From: Collimonas silvisoli
GTDB taxonomy: Bacteria > Pseudomonadota > Gammaproteobacteria > Burkholderiales > Burkholderiaceae_D
NCBI RefSeq assembly: GCF_018305005.1
Contig: NZ_JAGQEG010000047.1
Coordinates: 1-43,991, forward strand
Direction of reading: 5' to 3'
DNA: 43,991 bases
A model generated the notes under the pieces. The model had not been told where the DNA came from and did no database searches. It was given only the letters and a program-made list of their open reading frames with translations. This document shows, piece by piece, positions 1-9,635 of this stretch (positions are counted from its first letter, which is position 1; the number at the start of each line of letters is the position of its first letter). The translations under genes and the position numbers were made by a program.

Positions 1-26
1 AAAACAATCGTAGGCTTGTTGCTCAT
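1..26 (-). CDS. Possible start of a further gene, cut by the left edge
   Basis: On the minus strand an ATG at 26 opens a frame reading MSNKPTIV before the window ends. A purine-rich GGAAAC stands about 7 bases upstream as a possible ribosome binding site. The frame follows pcaD in the same direction after a 117-base gap, so it could be the next gene of the operon. Eight residues are too few to name a product. Confidence 0.35.
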
Positions 27-143
27 GATTAGTTTCCAATCTAAAATTAAAAATAGCTCACCAAATAAATACCGCCACCCATCTACGCCGCACAAAGGCT
101 TGAGCCAACGGCGATGAGTAACAATGCTTGTGCGACAGTCGAT

Positions 144-923
144 TCAGGCTTTTAAAAAATCAGATAAAGCCTGAGTAAATAATTTCTCAGTTTCGATATT
201 GGAGAGGTGTGATGCTGGTAGCGTCATCATTTCAGAATCTTTAATTTTTTTGTGCATCAATATTGCATCCGATTCGGTTGTCACTAGATCATATTGACCG
301 GCGATGATGAGCGTGGGGTTAGGGATAGCGTGTATTTCATCGCGTAAATCGGCATCTGCCAACGCCTCGCAACAATTTGCATAACCACCGCCATTTTCGG
401 AGCGCAAATGCGCGACCAGCCTGGAAATGATTGCCGAATGGCTTTTCACGAATGATGGGCTGAACCAGCGCGAGGCCGCGCTATCGGCAATCGCATTCAA
501 GCCTTCTGCTCTCACTGCTTTCGCCCTGTTAAGCCAGGCATTTGCCGTTCCAACCTTCGCTGCGGTATTCGTCACGACCAATTTCTTCAAACGCTCAGGT
601 GCATGGATACCCAGCCACTGCCCAATCAATCCTCCCATCGATATGCCGCAAAAATGCGTTTTTTCTATGTGGAGAAAATCGAGAAGAGCTATCACATCTT
701 GCCCCAACTGTTGCAATTGATATGGTCCTTCCGGCGCGGCTGATCGACCATGCCCGCGCGTATCATAACGAATCACATAAAAATCCTTGGCGAGTGCATC
801 GGCCTGCGCTTGCCACATGCTGAGATCTGTTCCCAACGAATTCGAGAACACGACAGCGGGGTGATCAGGGTTTCCTTCGGCGAGAAAAAAAATGTCCGTT
901 TGATTGATGTTGGCGATAGGCAT
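144..923 (-). CDS. pcaD: 3-oxoadipate enol-lactonase
   Basis: An alpha/beta-hydrolase of 259 residues that hydrolyses 3-oxoadipate enol-lactone to 3-oxoadipate, a late step of the ortho-cleavage (beta-ketoadipate) pathway in the cytoplasm. The nucleophile elbow reads CGISMGG with Ser95. The acid is probably the Asp in AGQYDLV and the base the His in PASHLSN near the C-terminus. The N-terminal VFSNSLGTDLSMW and RYDTRGHGRS stretches are typical of the PcaD/CatD family, and the length is normal. It is the last complete gene of the catB-catA-benABCD operon and starts 51 bases after benD. Homologues in cat operons are also called catD. Position behind benD supports this role over a generic esterase. 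Confidence 0.88.
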   Translation of the reverse strand: MPIANINQTDIFFLAEGNPDHPAVVFSNSLGTDLSMWQAQADALAKDFYVIRYDTRGHGRSAAPEGPYQLQQLGQDVIALLDFLHIEKTHFCGISMGGLIGQWLGIHAPERLKKLVVTNTAAKVGTANAWLNRAKAVRAEGLNAIADSAASRWFSPSFVKSHSAIISRLVAHLRSENGGGYANCCEALADADLRDEIHAIPNPTLIIAGQYDLVTTESDAILMHKKIKDSEMMTLPASHLSNIETEKLFTQALSDFLKA

Positions 924-974
924 GCAGAGTCCTTTTATGAAATATCGGGAGACAAAAAAACAACCGATCTGGTC

Positions 975-1772
975 CTACCCCTGATCGCCGCCTCCGACAG
1001 GAAGCACCGTTCCGGTAATGTATGAAGATTCATCCGAGGCAAGGAACAAAATAGCGTTCACTTGCTCATCAATCGTTCCGTAGCGATGCATCAAGCTGGT
1101 CGCGATGGTTTGATCGACAATGCCTTGATACCAAACCTCCTCTTCCTTGCTCAGCTTATTGGCATTGCGCGGTATTTTCCTCGGTGGTGCTTCTGTCCCG
1201 CCCGTGGCTACTGCGTTGACACGGATGCCATCCTCTGCATGTTCAAATGCGAGACTGGCGGTGAGTGCATTGACGCCACCTTTTGCTGCGGAATAGGGAA
1301 TGCGATGAATGCCGCGTGTCGCAATGGACGACACATTGACAATGACGCCGCGCTTTTGCGCGATCATGCTCGGCAAGGCAGCGCGGCAGCACCATAAGGT
1401 CGGAAACAAAGAGCGGCGAATCTCCGCTTCAATTTGCGCTTCTTCATACTCTTGATAGGGCTTGGCCCAGATCGTTCCGCCTACGTTATTAATGAGAATG
1501 TCGATTCGCCCAAATGCATTGAGACTCGCTTCGATGAGTTCTTTCGCACCGGCATAGGTTTCCAAATCCACCTTGGCGACGATTGCTTTTGCCTTTTCTG
1601 TTGTTTTCAATTCGCTGATTTCAGCAGCAACCTCATTAATCAGTTCAGAGCGATCTGCCAAGACGACTTGCCCGCCTTCACGCGCAATCGCTAGCGCGAC
1701 ACTTCGTCCGATCCCTTGTGCGGCGCCGGTCACAATCACGATGTTATTCTCGAAGCGTTGAGAGTGACGCAT
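975..1772 (-). CDS. benD: Benzoate cis-diol dehydrogenase (1,6-dihydroxycyclohexa-2,4-diene-1-carboxylate dehydrogenase)
   Basis: A 265-residue short-chain dehydrogenase/reductase that oxidises and decarboxylates benzoate cis-1,2-dihydrodiol to catechol with NAD+. The Rossmann motif TGAAQGIG lies at residues 15-22, NNVGG near 95-99, and the catalytic YxxxK is Tyr160/Lys164 with Ser148 or Ser149 before it. The open frame extends upstream to 1916, but that part lies inside benC in another frame. ATG at 1772 gives the normal family length and sits two bases after the benC stop, which fits translational coupling. Function is inferred from the SDR motifs together with adjacency to benABC. Confidence 0.92.
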   Translation of the reverse strand: MRHSQRFENNIVIVTGAAQGIGRSVALAIAREGGQVVLADRSELINEVAAEISELKTTEKAKAIVAKVDLETYAGAKELIEASLNAFGRIDILINNVGGTIWAKPYQEYEEAQIEAEIRRSLFPTLWCCRAALPSMIAQKRGVIVNVSSIATRGIHRIPYSAAKGGVNALTASLAFEHAEDGIRVNAVATGGTEAPPRKIPRNANKLSKEEEVWYQGIVDQTIATSLMHRYGTIDEQVNAILFLASDESSYITGTVLPVGGGDQG

Positions 1773-1774
1773 GA

Positions 1775-2812
<1,038 letters not shown>

Positions 2813-2832
2813 TTACGAAGGTGAAACTTGTT

Positions 2833-3324
2833 TTAAATGTGATAAACGTCGATTACCTGATTGATGTAATCGTTTTTCAACACCACGTATTTGTTCAAAA
2901 TCTTCGGACTGCCGCCGGAAAAATCGATGACGTATCGCGACATGCCGAAGTAGCTGTAGTTCGTCTTATAACGATGACTCAGAGTGTGCCAATTGAACCG
3001 GACAGTACATACATCGCCTTCCTGCTTTTCCAGTTCCACGTTCGCGATGTTATGGCTGGTTCGGGTATCCGGCGTGGTGGCGCTGGAGCGCTCTGTCTTG
3101 ATGCGGAATACCCGATCCTCCAGACCCTGCCTGTTGGGATAGAAAATGAGCGAAATTTCTCGTTGCGGATCGGTGACCAGCTTATCGTCGTCGTCCCATG
3201 ACGGCATCCAGAACTGCGCATCGGCGTCATAGCACTCCAGCCACTCGTCCCACTGCTCATCGTCCAGCAAGCGGCTTTCGCGGTATAGAAAGCCATTGAT
3301 TTCAAGCAGGCTGATGTTCTTCAT
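2833..3324 (-). CDS. benB: Benzoate 1,2-dioxygenase, small (beta) subunit
   Basis: A 163-residue ring-hydroxylating dioxygenase beta subunit, forming the non-catalytic part of the alpha3beta3 oxygenase with BenA. The N-terminal stretch ([18 protein letters not shown]), followed by [12 protein letters not shown], is characteristic of the BenB/XylY/AntB family. The gene overlaps benA by four bases (ATGA, 3321-3324), the classic arrangement for coupled translation of two subunits. Length is normal and nothing is unusual. Confidence 0.95.
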   Translation of the reverse strand: MKNISLLEINGFLYRESRLLDDEQWDEWLECYDADAQFWMPSWDDDDKLVTDPQREISLIFYPNRQGLEDRVFRIKTERSSATTPDTRTSHNIANVELEKQEGDVCTVRFNWHTLSHRYKTNYSYFGMSRYVIDFSGGSPKILNKYVVLKNDYINQVIDVYHI

Positions 3325-4691
3325 GCTTTGCCCCCCTCTTCACGCAAGGCTTTTTTCATCACGTCCAGCCAATAGCGATGCTGTATGGTGTACAGGCCTT
3401 CATCTTCGGTTTTGACACCGCTCATCACCGGTTGCAAGCCGATTTCTTTGGCAGCGTCGTCCGCGCCTTCGATCCAGTGCTGAGAACCGCGGCACATATC
3501 GTTCCATCCCAGGGAAATCCCCGCGAAACCTTGCTGGCAGGCGCGGAACTCTTCCAGATCGTCGGGCGTCGCCATCCCGCTGACATTGAAAAAATCTTCG
3601 TATTGGCGGATGCGATGTGCACGTGCTTCATCGGATTCGCCTTTGGGAGCGATGCAATAAATCGTGACTTCTGTTTTATCGACAGAAATCGGGCGCAACA
3701 CGCGAATTTGCGAACCGAACTGGTCCATCAAGTACACGTTGGGGTACAAGCAGAGATTGCGCGAGCGCTCGATCATCCAGTCGGCCGTCGCCTGGCCAAA
3801 ATTCTTGGCAAATTCTTCGCGACGCGGATAGTTAGGACGATCTTCCGGATTGGCCCATGTCGTCCACAGCACGAGGTGCCCATGGTCGAAGGCATAAAAT
3901 CCACCGCCCTGCTTGCCCCACTTGCCGGCATCCATCGCTCGGATATTATCCTCACGCCTTGCATCTTGTTCCTTGCGGTGATTGGTGGTTGCCGCATAAT
4001 TCCAATGCACAGCCGAGACGTGATAGCCATCCGCGCCGTTTTCGGTTTGCAGCTTCCAGTTCCCTTCAAAGGTATAAGTGGACGCGCCGCGTAACACTTC
4101 GAGGCCGTCAGCGGACTGATTGACGATCATGTCGATGATCTTGCCTGCCTCGCCTAAAAATTCCGCGAGCGGAGCCACATTTTCGTTCACGCTGCCAAAC
4201 AGAAAGCCTTTATAACTCTCGAAGCGGGCTACCTTTTTCAAATCGTGCGAGCCTTCTTTATTGAAGCACTCTGGATAGCCGGCATCGTCAGGATCTTTGA
4301 CTTTCAGCAGCTTGCCGCTGTTGTTGAAAGTCCAGCCATGAAATGGACAGGTGTAAGTGGCCTTATTACCGCGCTTATAGCGGCACAGCTGCGCACCACG
4401 GTGGCTACAGGCATTGATGAATGCGTTCAACTTCCCCTGACGATTACGCGCAATGAAGACTGGCTGACGACCGATATGCGTGGTGTAGTAATCATTGTTA
4501 TTGGGAATCTGGCTCTCGTGCGCCAGGTAAATCCAATTGCCCTCGAAAATATGCTTCATTTCCAAGTCAAATAAAGCTTCGTCGGTAAAGGCGCTGCGAT
4601 GCAAGCGATAGTCACCTTTTTCCTTATCTTCAATCAGGTAGTCGTCCAGGCTTTTCAGCCTTGGCGTATTGTCGGGATGGATGGGGATCAT
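3321..4691 (-). CDS. benA: Benzoate 1,2-dioxygenase, large (alpha) subunit
   Basis: The catalytic subunit (456 residues) that adds both atoms of O2 to benzoate to give the cis-1,2-dihydrodiol. The Rieske motif is Cys95-X-His97 and Cys115-X2-His118. The mononuclear iron site contributes the Asp and two His within [12 protein letters not shown]. The frame is open from 4733, but ATG at 4691 follows an AGAAGGA Shine-Dalgarno sequence and gives an N-terminus (MIPIHPD) of normal family length. It is preceded by catA with a 54-base gap and overlaps benB by four bases. Anthranilate or toluate dioxygenases are close relatives; the benD and cat genes in the operon favour benzoate. Confidence 0.95.
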   Translation of the reverse strand: MIPIHPDNTPRLKSLDDYLIEDKEKGDYRLHRSAFTDEALFDLEMKHIFEGNWIYLAHESQIPNNNDYYTTHIGRQPVFIARNRQGKLNAFINACSHRGAQLCRYKRGNKATYTCPFHGWTFNNSGKLLKVKDPDDAGYPECFNKEGSHDLKKVARFESYKGFLFGSVNENVAPLAEFLGEAGKIIDMIVNQSADGLEVLRGASTYTFEGNWKLQTENGADGYHVSAVHWNYAATTNHRKEQDARREDNIRAMDAGKWGKQGGGFYAFDHGHLVLWTTWANPEDRPNYPRREEFAKNFGQATADWMIERSRNLCLYPNVYLMDQFGSQIRVLRPISVDKTEVTIYCIAPKGESDEARAHRIRQYEDFFNVSGMATPDDLEEFRACQQGFAGISLGWNDMCRGSQHWIEGADDAAKEIGLQPVMSGVKTEDEGLYTIQHRYWLDVMKKALREEGGKA

Positions 4692-4745
4692 GATGGTTTC
4701 CTTCTGTTTAAGGAACGGGCGGTGGATCAGCACCGTCCGTTTTTT

Positions 4746-5666
4746 TTACGCAGCGGCGCGGGTACGCTCAACCTCAGTGGAAGGCGCAGCAGGCGTTTCT
4801 GAGTACAGATGGAAATCAAAATCAATCGAGGAAAAAGGCTGGCTTAAACCTTTTGCAGCGAGTTGATCCCTAGCGGAGATTTTATGTATGGCGGGCACCA
4901 AGCCTTCGCGACTGGCAAACGCGAAATCGTCCCACAGATATTCATCGCCATCGATATTGATTTGGGTGGTCAACTTGCGGTGACCAGCGCCGGTGACAAA
5001 AAAATGAATGTGCGCAGGACGACGACCGTGACGGCCTAAGAGATCCAATAATTGCTGCGTCGAGCCATCAGGCGGACAGCCGTATCCCGCAGGAACAATG
5101 CTACGGAACTGGTATCGCCCGTTGTCATCGGCAATGATCGTGCGACGCAGATTGAATGCCGGCTGCGACTTATCAAAGAAAGAATAGTTGCCCAGCAGGT
5201 TGGCGTGCCAAACTTCAACCTTTGCGCCCGGCATTGGTTTGCCATTGGCATCAAACACAGTGCCTTGCATGAATAGAATTTCTGCCGGACCGTTTTCCGT
5301 CCCGTCATCCAAACGAGCGAAACCCTTGCTTTCCGGCGCACCGGCAACGTATAAAGGACCTTCGATCGTACGCGGTGTACCGCCTGTCAATCCTGCCTTT
5401 GCTTCAGCCTCGTCAGCGCGGATATCAAAAAACCGCTCCAGGCCTAGGCCCGGAGCAAGCAAACCAAGTTCGTTTCTTGCGCCAGCTGCAGACAGATATT
5501 CCAAGCCTTTCCAGAATTCGCTGGCCTGAATGTCGAGGTCTTCAATCGCCTTGCACAAATCTCCGACCAACCGCAGGACGATGTGCTGTACGCGCGGATT
5601 CGCTTCGCGGGTAGCGGAATCAATGATCCAGCTCTTTACCAGAGCGTCGATTTCGGTATGTGTCAT
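4746..5666 (-). CDS. catA: Catechol 1,2-dioxygenase
   Basis: An intradiol dioxygenase (306 residues) that cleaves catechol to cis,cis-muconate using Fe(III). The four iron ligands expected for the family can be placed: Tyr161 in LLGNYSFF, Tyr195 in PAGYGCP, His219 and His221 in RPAHIHFF. The N-terminal helical linker domain (residues 1-100) that forms the dimer is present. It lies between catB and benA in the same direction, placing catechol cleavage in the same transcription unit as benzoate hydroxylation. Length is normal for the family. Confidence 0.95.
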   Translation of the reverse strand: MTHTEIDALVKSWIIDSATREANPRVQHIVLRLVGDLCKAIEDLDIQASEFWKGLEYLSAAGARNELGLLAPGLGLERFFDIRADEAEAKAGLTGGTPRTIEGPLYVAGAPESKGFARLDDGTENGPAEILFMQGTVFDANGKPMPGAKVEVWHANLLGNYSFFDKSQPAFNLRRTIIADDNGRYQFRSIVPAGYGCPPDGSTQQLLDLLGRHGRRPAHIHFFVTGAGHRKLTTQINIDGDEYLWDDFAFASREGLVPAIHKISARDQLAAKGLSQPFSSIDFDFHLYSETPAAPSTEVERTRAAA

Positions 5667-5846
5667 TGCTGTCTCCTGAAAAATTAGTTAATAGTTATAA
5701 GGGGTATTGAAAAATTTGCTGCTACGCTGTATTGCAAAAACCGGTCATCGACCAGGTACTTATCTGTCATCCTCTCGAATGGAGGACGGGTGACGGCATA
5801 AAGGCATGACAAGGTTTGACGGGGTCTAAAGCAGCTGCGGGCATGC

Positions 5847-6956
5847 TTATTTGCGGCGCAGGAAGTTTAATTTTTCACGGTCAATTTCAACACCTAAACC
5901 TGGTCTGGTCGGAACCTGAAGCATGAAATCCTTGTAGACCAACGGTTCGCGCAGCACTTCCTCGGTCAGCAACAAAGGGCCGAACAGCTCTGTGCCGTAA
6001 GACAAATCGCTGAAAGTGGAAAAGACATGGGCAGACGCCGCGGTTCCAATGCCGCCTTCCAGCATCGTTCCTCCATACAAACTAATCCCTGCGAGCTGGG
6101 CGACAGTCGCGACCTGAATGGCGGGCGTCAAACCACCGGATTGCGTGATCTTCACAGCGAATACATCCGCCGCTGTTTTTGTTGCCAGATCAAATGCATC
6201 CATTGGTCCATGCAAAGCTTCATCAGCCATCACTGCGACCGAGAAGCGATGCGCCAATCGTCCCAAACCTGCTTTGTTGTCTGCGCGTACAGGCTGTTCG
6301 ATTAGATCAATACCACCAGCTTCAAGGGCCGCTATGCCATTGACTGCATCCAGCTCACTCCATGCCTGATTCACATCCACACGCACGCTGACTTCATCAC
6401 CCAGCGCTTTTTTGATGGCCAGAACATGGGCGACATCGTCTGCCACCGAACGCAAACCGATTTTGAGTTTGAAAATGCGGTGGCGGCGGAGCGCCAGCAT
6501 TTTTTCGGCTTCAGCAATATCTTTGCTTGTATCGCCGCTCGCCAACGTCCATGCAACGGGTAAAACATCTCGCACGCGTCCTCCCAGCACTTCACTGAGC
6601 GGGATATTCAAGCGACGCGCCTGCGCATCCAATAAGGCCGTTTCAATCGCGCATTTGGCAAACCGGTTGCCCTGAATGATTTTGCGAATCTTTGCCATCG
6701 CTTTGGCAACGTGATTTGCATCCATCCCGACCAGCAAAGGAGCAATATGGGTATCAATATTGGTCTTGATACTCTCAGGACTCTCTTCGCCATAGTTCAG
6801 GCCGCCGATTGTTGTCGCCTCGCCCCATCCCTCAACGCCATCGGCACACACCACACGCACCAGTACCAGCGTTTGCGTGTTCATGGTCGCTACCGATAGC
6901 TTGTGCGGACGTATTGTCGGCACATCAACAAGAATGGTTTCTATACTTTGAATCAT
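5847..6956 (-). CDS. catB: Muconate cycloisomerase
   Basis: An enolase-superfamily enzyme (369 residues) that lactonises cis,cis-muconate to muconolactone. The KxK motif is Lys163/Lys165 (FKLKIG), metal ligands are Asp194, Glu220 and Asp245, and Lys269 and Glu323 occupy the remaining catalytic positions. All are offset by four from the Pseudomonas putida CatB numbering as I recall it. It is the promoter-proximal gene of the operon and faces the LysR gene. A 180-base gap separates it from catA; many cat operons carry catC next to catB, but the gap is too short for catC and none is seen. Confidence 0.93.
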   Translation of the reverse strand: MIQSIETILVDVPTIRPHKLSVATMNTQTLVLVRVVCADGVEGWGEATTIGGLNYGEESPESIKTNIDTHIAPLLVGMDANHVAKAMAKIRKIIQGNRFAKCAIETALLDAQARRLNIPLSEVLGGRVRDVLPVAWTLASGDTSKDIAEAEKMLALRRHRIFKLKIGLRSVADDVAHVLAIKKALGDEVSVRVDVNQAWSELDAVNGIAALEAGGIDLIEQPVRADNKAGLGRLAHRFSVAVMADEALHGPMDAFDLATKTAADVFAVKITQSGGLTPAIQVATVAQLAGISLYGGTMLEGGIGTAASAHVFSTFSDLSYGTELFGPLLLTEEVLREPLVYKDFMLQVPTRPGLGVEIDREKLNFLRRK

Positions 6957-7039
6957 ATTTTATTCGTATAATTAAACGGGATAACGGCAGGTTAGGTCAG
7001 CAAAACCCCATCGTCCAACACCGATTTGCTCTCGATTCA

Positions 7040-7054
7040 ATACTTTCCAGGTAT
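7040..7054. promoter_or_regulatory. CatR/BenM-type operator, ATAC-N7-GTAT
   Basis: The perfect dyad ATAC-TTTCCAG-GTAT fits the ATAC-N7-GTAT consensus known for the LysR regulators BenM and CatM. It lies in the 102-base gap between divergent catB and the LysR gene, about 84 bases upstream of the catB start. It ends 4 bases before the regulator's ATG, so binding could both activate catB and repress the regulator's own expression. No perfect second site was found next to it. Confidence 0.75.
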
Positions 7055-7058
7055 AGAT

Positions 7059-7973
7059 ATGGAATTACGCCATTTACGCTACTTTGTGGCTGTTGCAGAG
7101 GAGAAGAATTTCACTCGCGCCGCCAAACGGTTATTTATTGCCCAACCGCCATTAAGTCGGCAAATGCAGCAATTGGAAGAAGAATTGGGCGTTTCTTTGA
7201 TTGAAAGAGATTCGCGCCCGCTACGGCTCACCGAAGCAGGCCGTTTTTTTTACTCACATGCGCAGCAGCTATTGGGCGAGGCAGCTGACCTGAAATCAAT
7301 GACACAACGTGTCGGGAAAATTGAAAGGACGCTTTCCATCGGATTTGTGGCGTCAACGCTTTACGGAATGCTGCCAAAAATCATTCGGCGTTTTCGCTCC
7401 GAATACAACGCTGTCGAAATCAGCCTTCATGAAATGACCACGATGGAGCAAATCCAGGCGTTGAAGGACGGTCGCATTGACGTTGGATTTGGACGAATCA
7501 GATATGAAGATTCCAGCATCCGACGCATTGTGCTGCGTGAGGAGCGATTGATTGTGGCATTACCTGTAGGTCACCCGCTAACCGAATCCGCAACCCCGCT
7601 TAGTCTGAAGGATTTGATTCACGAAACGCTGATTGTATTTCCGAAAGCGCCGCGCCCCAGCTTTGCCGACCAGGTGTTAGCGGCCTTTAGCGATCGCGCG
7701 ATACATCTGGAAAAAATTCTCGAAGTCAGAGAACTGCAAATTGCTGTTGGTCTTGTGGCTGCCGGAGAAGGCATCGCAATTGTTCCTGCCAGCTTGCAAG
7801 GGATGAAAAGAAATGATGTCAGTTACATGGAGCTCGGTGAAAAACATACGACCTCCCCGATCATTTTCAGCGTGCGTATGTCGGATCAGTCAGATGAGTT
7901 GAGAAAGCTGCTTCGACTAATCTACGACGTCTATGATGCTGAAAACATTCCGCATGTTAAGGAATTTTTATGA
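7059..7973 (+). CDS. catR: LysR-type regulator of catechol/benzoate degradation (CatR/BenM/CatM family)
   Basis: A 304-residue LysR-type activator. The N-terminal winged helix-turn-helix spans roughly residues 1-60 (MELRHLRYF... FTRAAKRL... PPLSRQMQQLEEELG), followed by a periplasmic-binding-protein-like effector domain (about 90-290). The open frame starts at 7026, but ATG at 7059 gives the canonical LysR N-terminus. Transcription diverges from catB with a consensus ATAC-N7-GTAT site in between, so cis,cis-muconate (and possibly benzoate) is the expected inducer. Whether it behaves more like CatM or BenM cannot be told from sequence alone. Its stop codon overlaps a 26-codon frame (ATGA). Confidence 0.88.
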   Translation: MELRHLRYFVAVAEEKNFTRAAKRLFIAQPPLSRQMQQLEEELGVSLIERDSRPLRLTEAGRFFYSHAQQLLGEAADLKSMTQRVGKIERTLSIGFVASTLYGMLPKIIRRFRSEYNAVEISLHEMTTMEQIQALKDGRIDVGFGRIRYEDSSIRRIVLREERLIVALPVGHPLTESATPLSLKDLIHETLIVFPKAPRPSFADQVLAAFSDRAIHLEKILEVRELQIAVGLVAAGEGIAIVPASLQGMKRNDVSYMELGEKHTTSPIIFSVRMSDQSDELRKLLRLIYDVYDAENIPHVKEFL

Positions 7974-8050
7974 GTTCATTATTGACCGCCATCCAGCTCC
8001 TGCGCCACGCCGTAAGTGATCAATACAAAGCGCGCCAGCCTGAACTTTGA
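7970..8050 (+). CDS. 26-codon open frame overlapping the regulator's stop; possible gene remnant
   Basis: An ATG at 7970 overlaps the TGA of the LysR gene in the ATGA arrangement typical of coupled genes. The frame encodes MSSLLTAIQLLRHAV and ends at 8050 after 26 codons. It may be the surviving start of a gene that once followed the regulator, or chance. No function can be assigned. Confidence 0.25.
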   Translation: MSSLLTAIQLLRHAVSDQYKARQPEL

Positions 8051-8301
8051 TCTCCGCCTACGTGTTTGCCCTTCACCAACGGTGGTTTGGATTTTCTTTG
8101 TAATTTAATAGTTATCTAATACCGCAATGAAACAAACGTTGAATTTAAAATATTTTCGCAACGTTTATTGCTTTCTGTAAACCCCTGCGTTATTCTCGTA
8201 CCTGACCTCCAGCGAAAAACTGGATGGAACGTAGCGAGATAGGTATGACACATCGTTTTCCGATGGTATTGATCCCAGAGTGAAGTCTGTATAAATCGTT
8301 G
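8051..8301. other. Intergenic region upstream of the substrate-binding protein
   Basis: About 250 AT-rich bases without a convincing gene. The only clear structure is an 8-base inverted repeat at 8134-8166, listed separately. The promoter of the downstream substrate-binding-protein gene should lie here, but no strong -35/-10 pair stands out. Confidence 0.5.
8134..8166. promoter_or_regulatory. Inverted repeat AAACGTTG-N17-CAACGTTT, possible operator
   Basis: Two perfectly complementary 8-base arms (8134-8141 and 8159-8166) surround a 17-base AT-rich spacer, about 150 bases before the substrate-binding-protein gene. The AT-rich spacer without a following T-run looks more like a regulator site than a terminator. 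The binding protein is unknown. Confidence 0.35.
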
Positions 8302-8313
8302 ATGGAACTAGCA

Positions 8314-9213
8314 ATGCGACATATATCCCGAATTTTTTTTGTTTTGATTTTCACTGCTTTAAGTATGCAAGCCGAGGGCGCCAACGATACCCTCAAAAAA
8401 ATCAAGCAAACCGGCGTCATAACTATTTCTTATCGTGAAGCATCAATTCCATTTTCCTACCTCGACGAACAGAAAAAACCCATCGGCTATACGATTGATC
8501 TGTGTATGCGTTTGACAGAAGCAATTCGCACCGCGTTGGAACTGCCAAAGTTGCAAATCAACTGGATACCAGCGAAGTCCGTACCCGTTGCGATAACCTA
8601 TATTACGGAGAACAAAGCGGATTTGGAGTGCGGAAGTACGACTAATACGAAAGTGCGAAGAGATGTGGTGACTTTTACGATGCCGATCTACATTGCGGGC
8701 ATCAAAATCATGTCACATAAGTCGCTTGCAGCCAACGATATGCATCAGCTCTCGAATAAAAAGGTTGCTGCTAACATCGGTACGACCGCTGCGAAGCTGG
8801 TTGAGGCAACGAATCAGATGAAATTGTCGGCAGCCACTTTGGTAGAGACGAAGGATCATAACGATGCATTCCAGAAACTGGAGTCGGGCCAGGTGGATGC
8901 GTGGCTGACGGATGATGTCTTGTTGTACTCCTACCGCGCCGCCGCAAGAACGCCCGAAGACTTCGTTATTTCCAATAGATTTTTAACTAGCGAACCGTAT
9001 GGCATTATGTTTCAAAAAGACGATGCCGCAATGAAGAAAATACTTAACGGTGAGCTTTTCCGCTTAATCAATACCGGCGAATTCAATAAAATTTATGCGA
9101 AATGGTTCGAATCGCCAATCCCACCAAAAAATATCAGCATTGGCTTGAAAATGAATCTTTTGTTGAAAACTTACATGTCTGCGCCAAGCGAAGATCTTCC
9201 TGCGAATTACTGA
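8314..9213 (+). CDS. Periplasmic amino-acid-type substrate-binding protein (GltI-like)
   Basis: A 299-residue solute-binding protein of the family-3 type, resembling glutamate/aspartate-binding GltI. A signal peptide covers residues 1-22 (ISRIFFVLIFTALSMQAEG). The mature protein has the family hallmarks TISYREASIPFSYLD, GYTIDLC and ADLECGSTTNT. ATG at 8314 puts the hydrophobic core right after MRHISR and has GGAACTAG upstream; ATG at 8302 is the alternative. No permease or ATPase gene follows, so it is an orphan that must work with a transporter encoded elsewhere or act as a sensor. The exact ligand is unknown; acidic amino acids are a guess from family. Confidence 0.8.
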   Translation: MRHISRIFFVLIFTALSMQAEGANDTLKKIKQTGVITISYREASIPFSYLDEQKKPIGYTIDLCMRLTEAIRTALELPKLQINWIPAKSVPVAITYITENKADLECGSTTNTKVRRDVVTFTMPIYIAGIKIMSHKSLAANDMHQLSNKKVAANIGTTAAKLVEATNQMKLSAATLVETKDHNDAFQKLESGQVDAWLTDDVLLYSYRAAARTPEDFVISNRFLTSEPYGIMFQKDDAAMKKILNGELFRLINTGEFNKIYAKWFESPIPPKNISIGLKMNLLLKTYMSAPSEDLPANY

Positions 9214-9533
9214 CTTGGCTATTTGGTCTGCCTGAACATATCCTTTGTGGAGCGCCCCCCGTCTTGCAAAAAATTGAGAAACCTTCGTTTGAAAATCGCA
9301 GGCTCTCGTAAGCATACGTTTAGATCCTGTGACATTTGTTAAATCTAGCTTCGGCAACTTCGATGCAGATATTCAGAAACCAGTGCCCCCTCGCATCTTG
9401 CGCAAAGCTCGTACCATCCTCGATCTTGCCTTCAGGCAGGGGCCGCGAGTTAACAACTCGGAAGATGTTGCCAGCGAATCGGAAGGCATCGCCTTCACTC
9501 TTCAAATCCCGCCCCCCCTGCCGAACAAAGCTG
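9214..9533. other. Intergenic region upstream of the effector candidate
   Basis: About 320 bases between the substrate-binding-protein gene and the PIP box. The effector frame is open without a stop back to 9336, but codon use there is unconvincing and the PIP promoter would start transcription near 9600, so I treat this part as untranslated. No hairpin terminator or second gene was recognised. Confidence 0.5.
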
Positions 9534-9596
9534 TTCGCCAGAAGCCCCTACTTTTCGGCGATCGACGCTCGTTCAGTGGCGTGTACAACCTACCAT
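9534..9596 (+). promoter_or_regulatory. PIP box / hrpII-type promoter
   Basis: TTCGC (9534-9538), exactly 15 bases, then TTCGG (9554-9558) is a perfect TTCGB-N15-TTCGB plant-inducible-promoter box. After 32 bases comes TACCAT (9591-9596), fitting the YANNNT -10 element at the 30-32 base spacing known for HrpX/HrpB-regulated genes. A start near 9600 would leave a leader of about 30 bases before the AGGAGG-preceded ATG at 9636. With equal base frequencies, box plus -10 would be expected by chance well under once in this window. Confidence 0.8.
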
Positions 9597-9635
9597 GTGA
9601 ATGTGAGTAAGTCCGTAATCAACGAGGAGGAAATG

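Noticed and set aside
9336-9635. N-terminal extension of the effector frame by 100 codons
   Set aside because: It would lie upstream of the PIP promoter start, and the AGGAGG site clearly serves ATG 9636.
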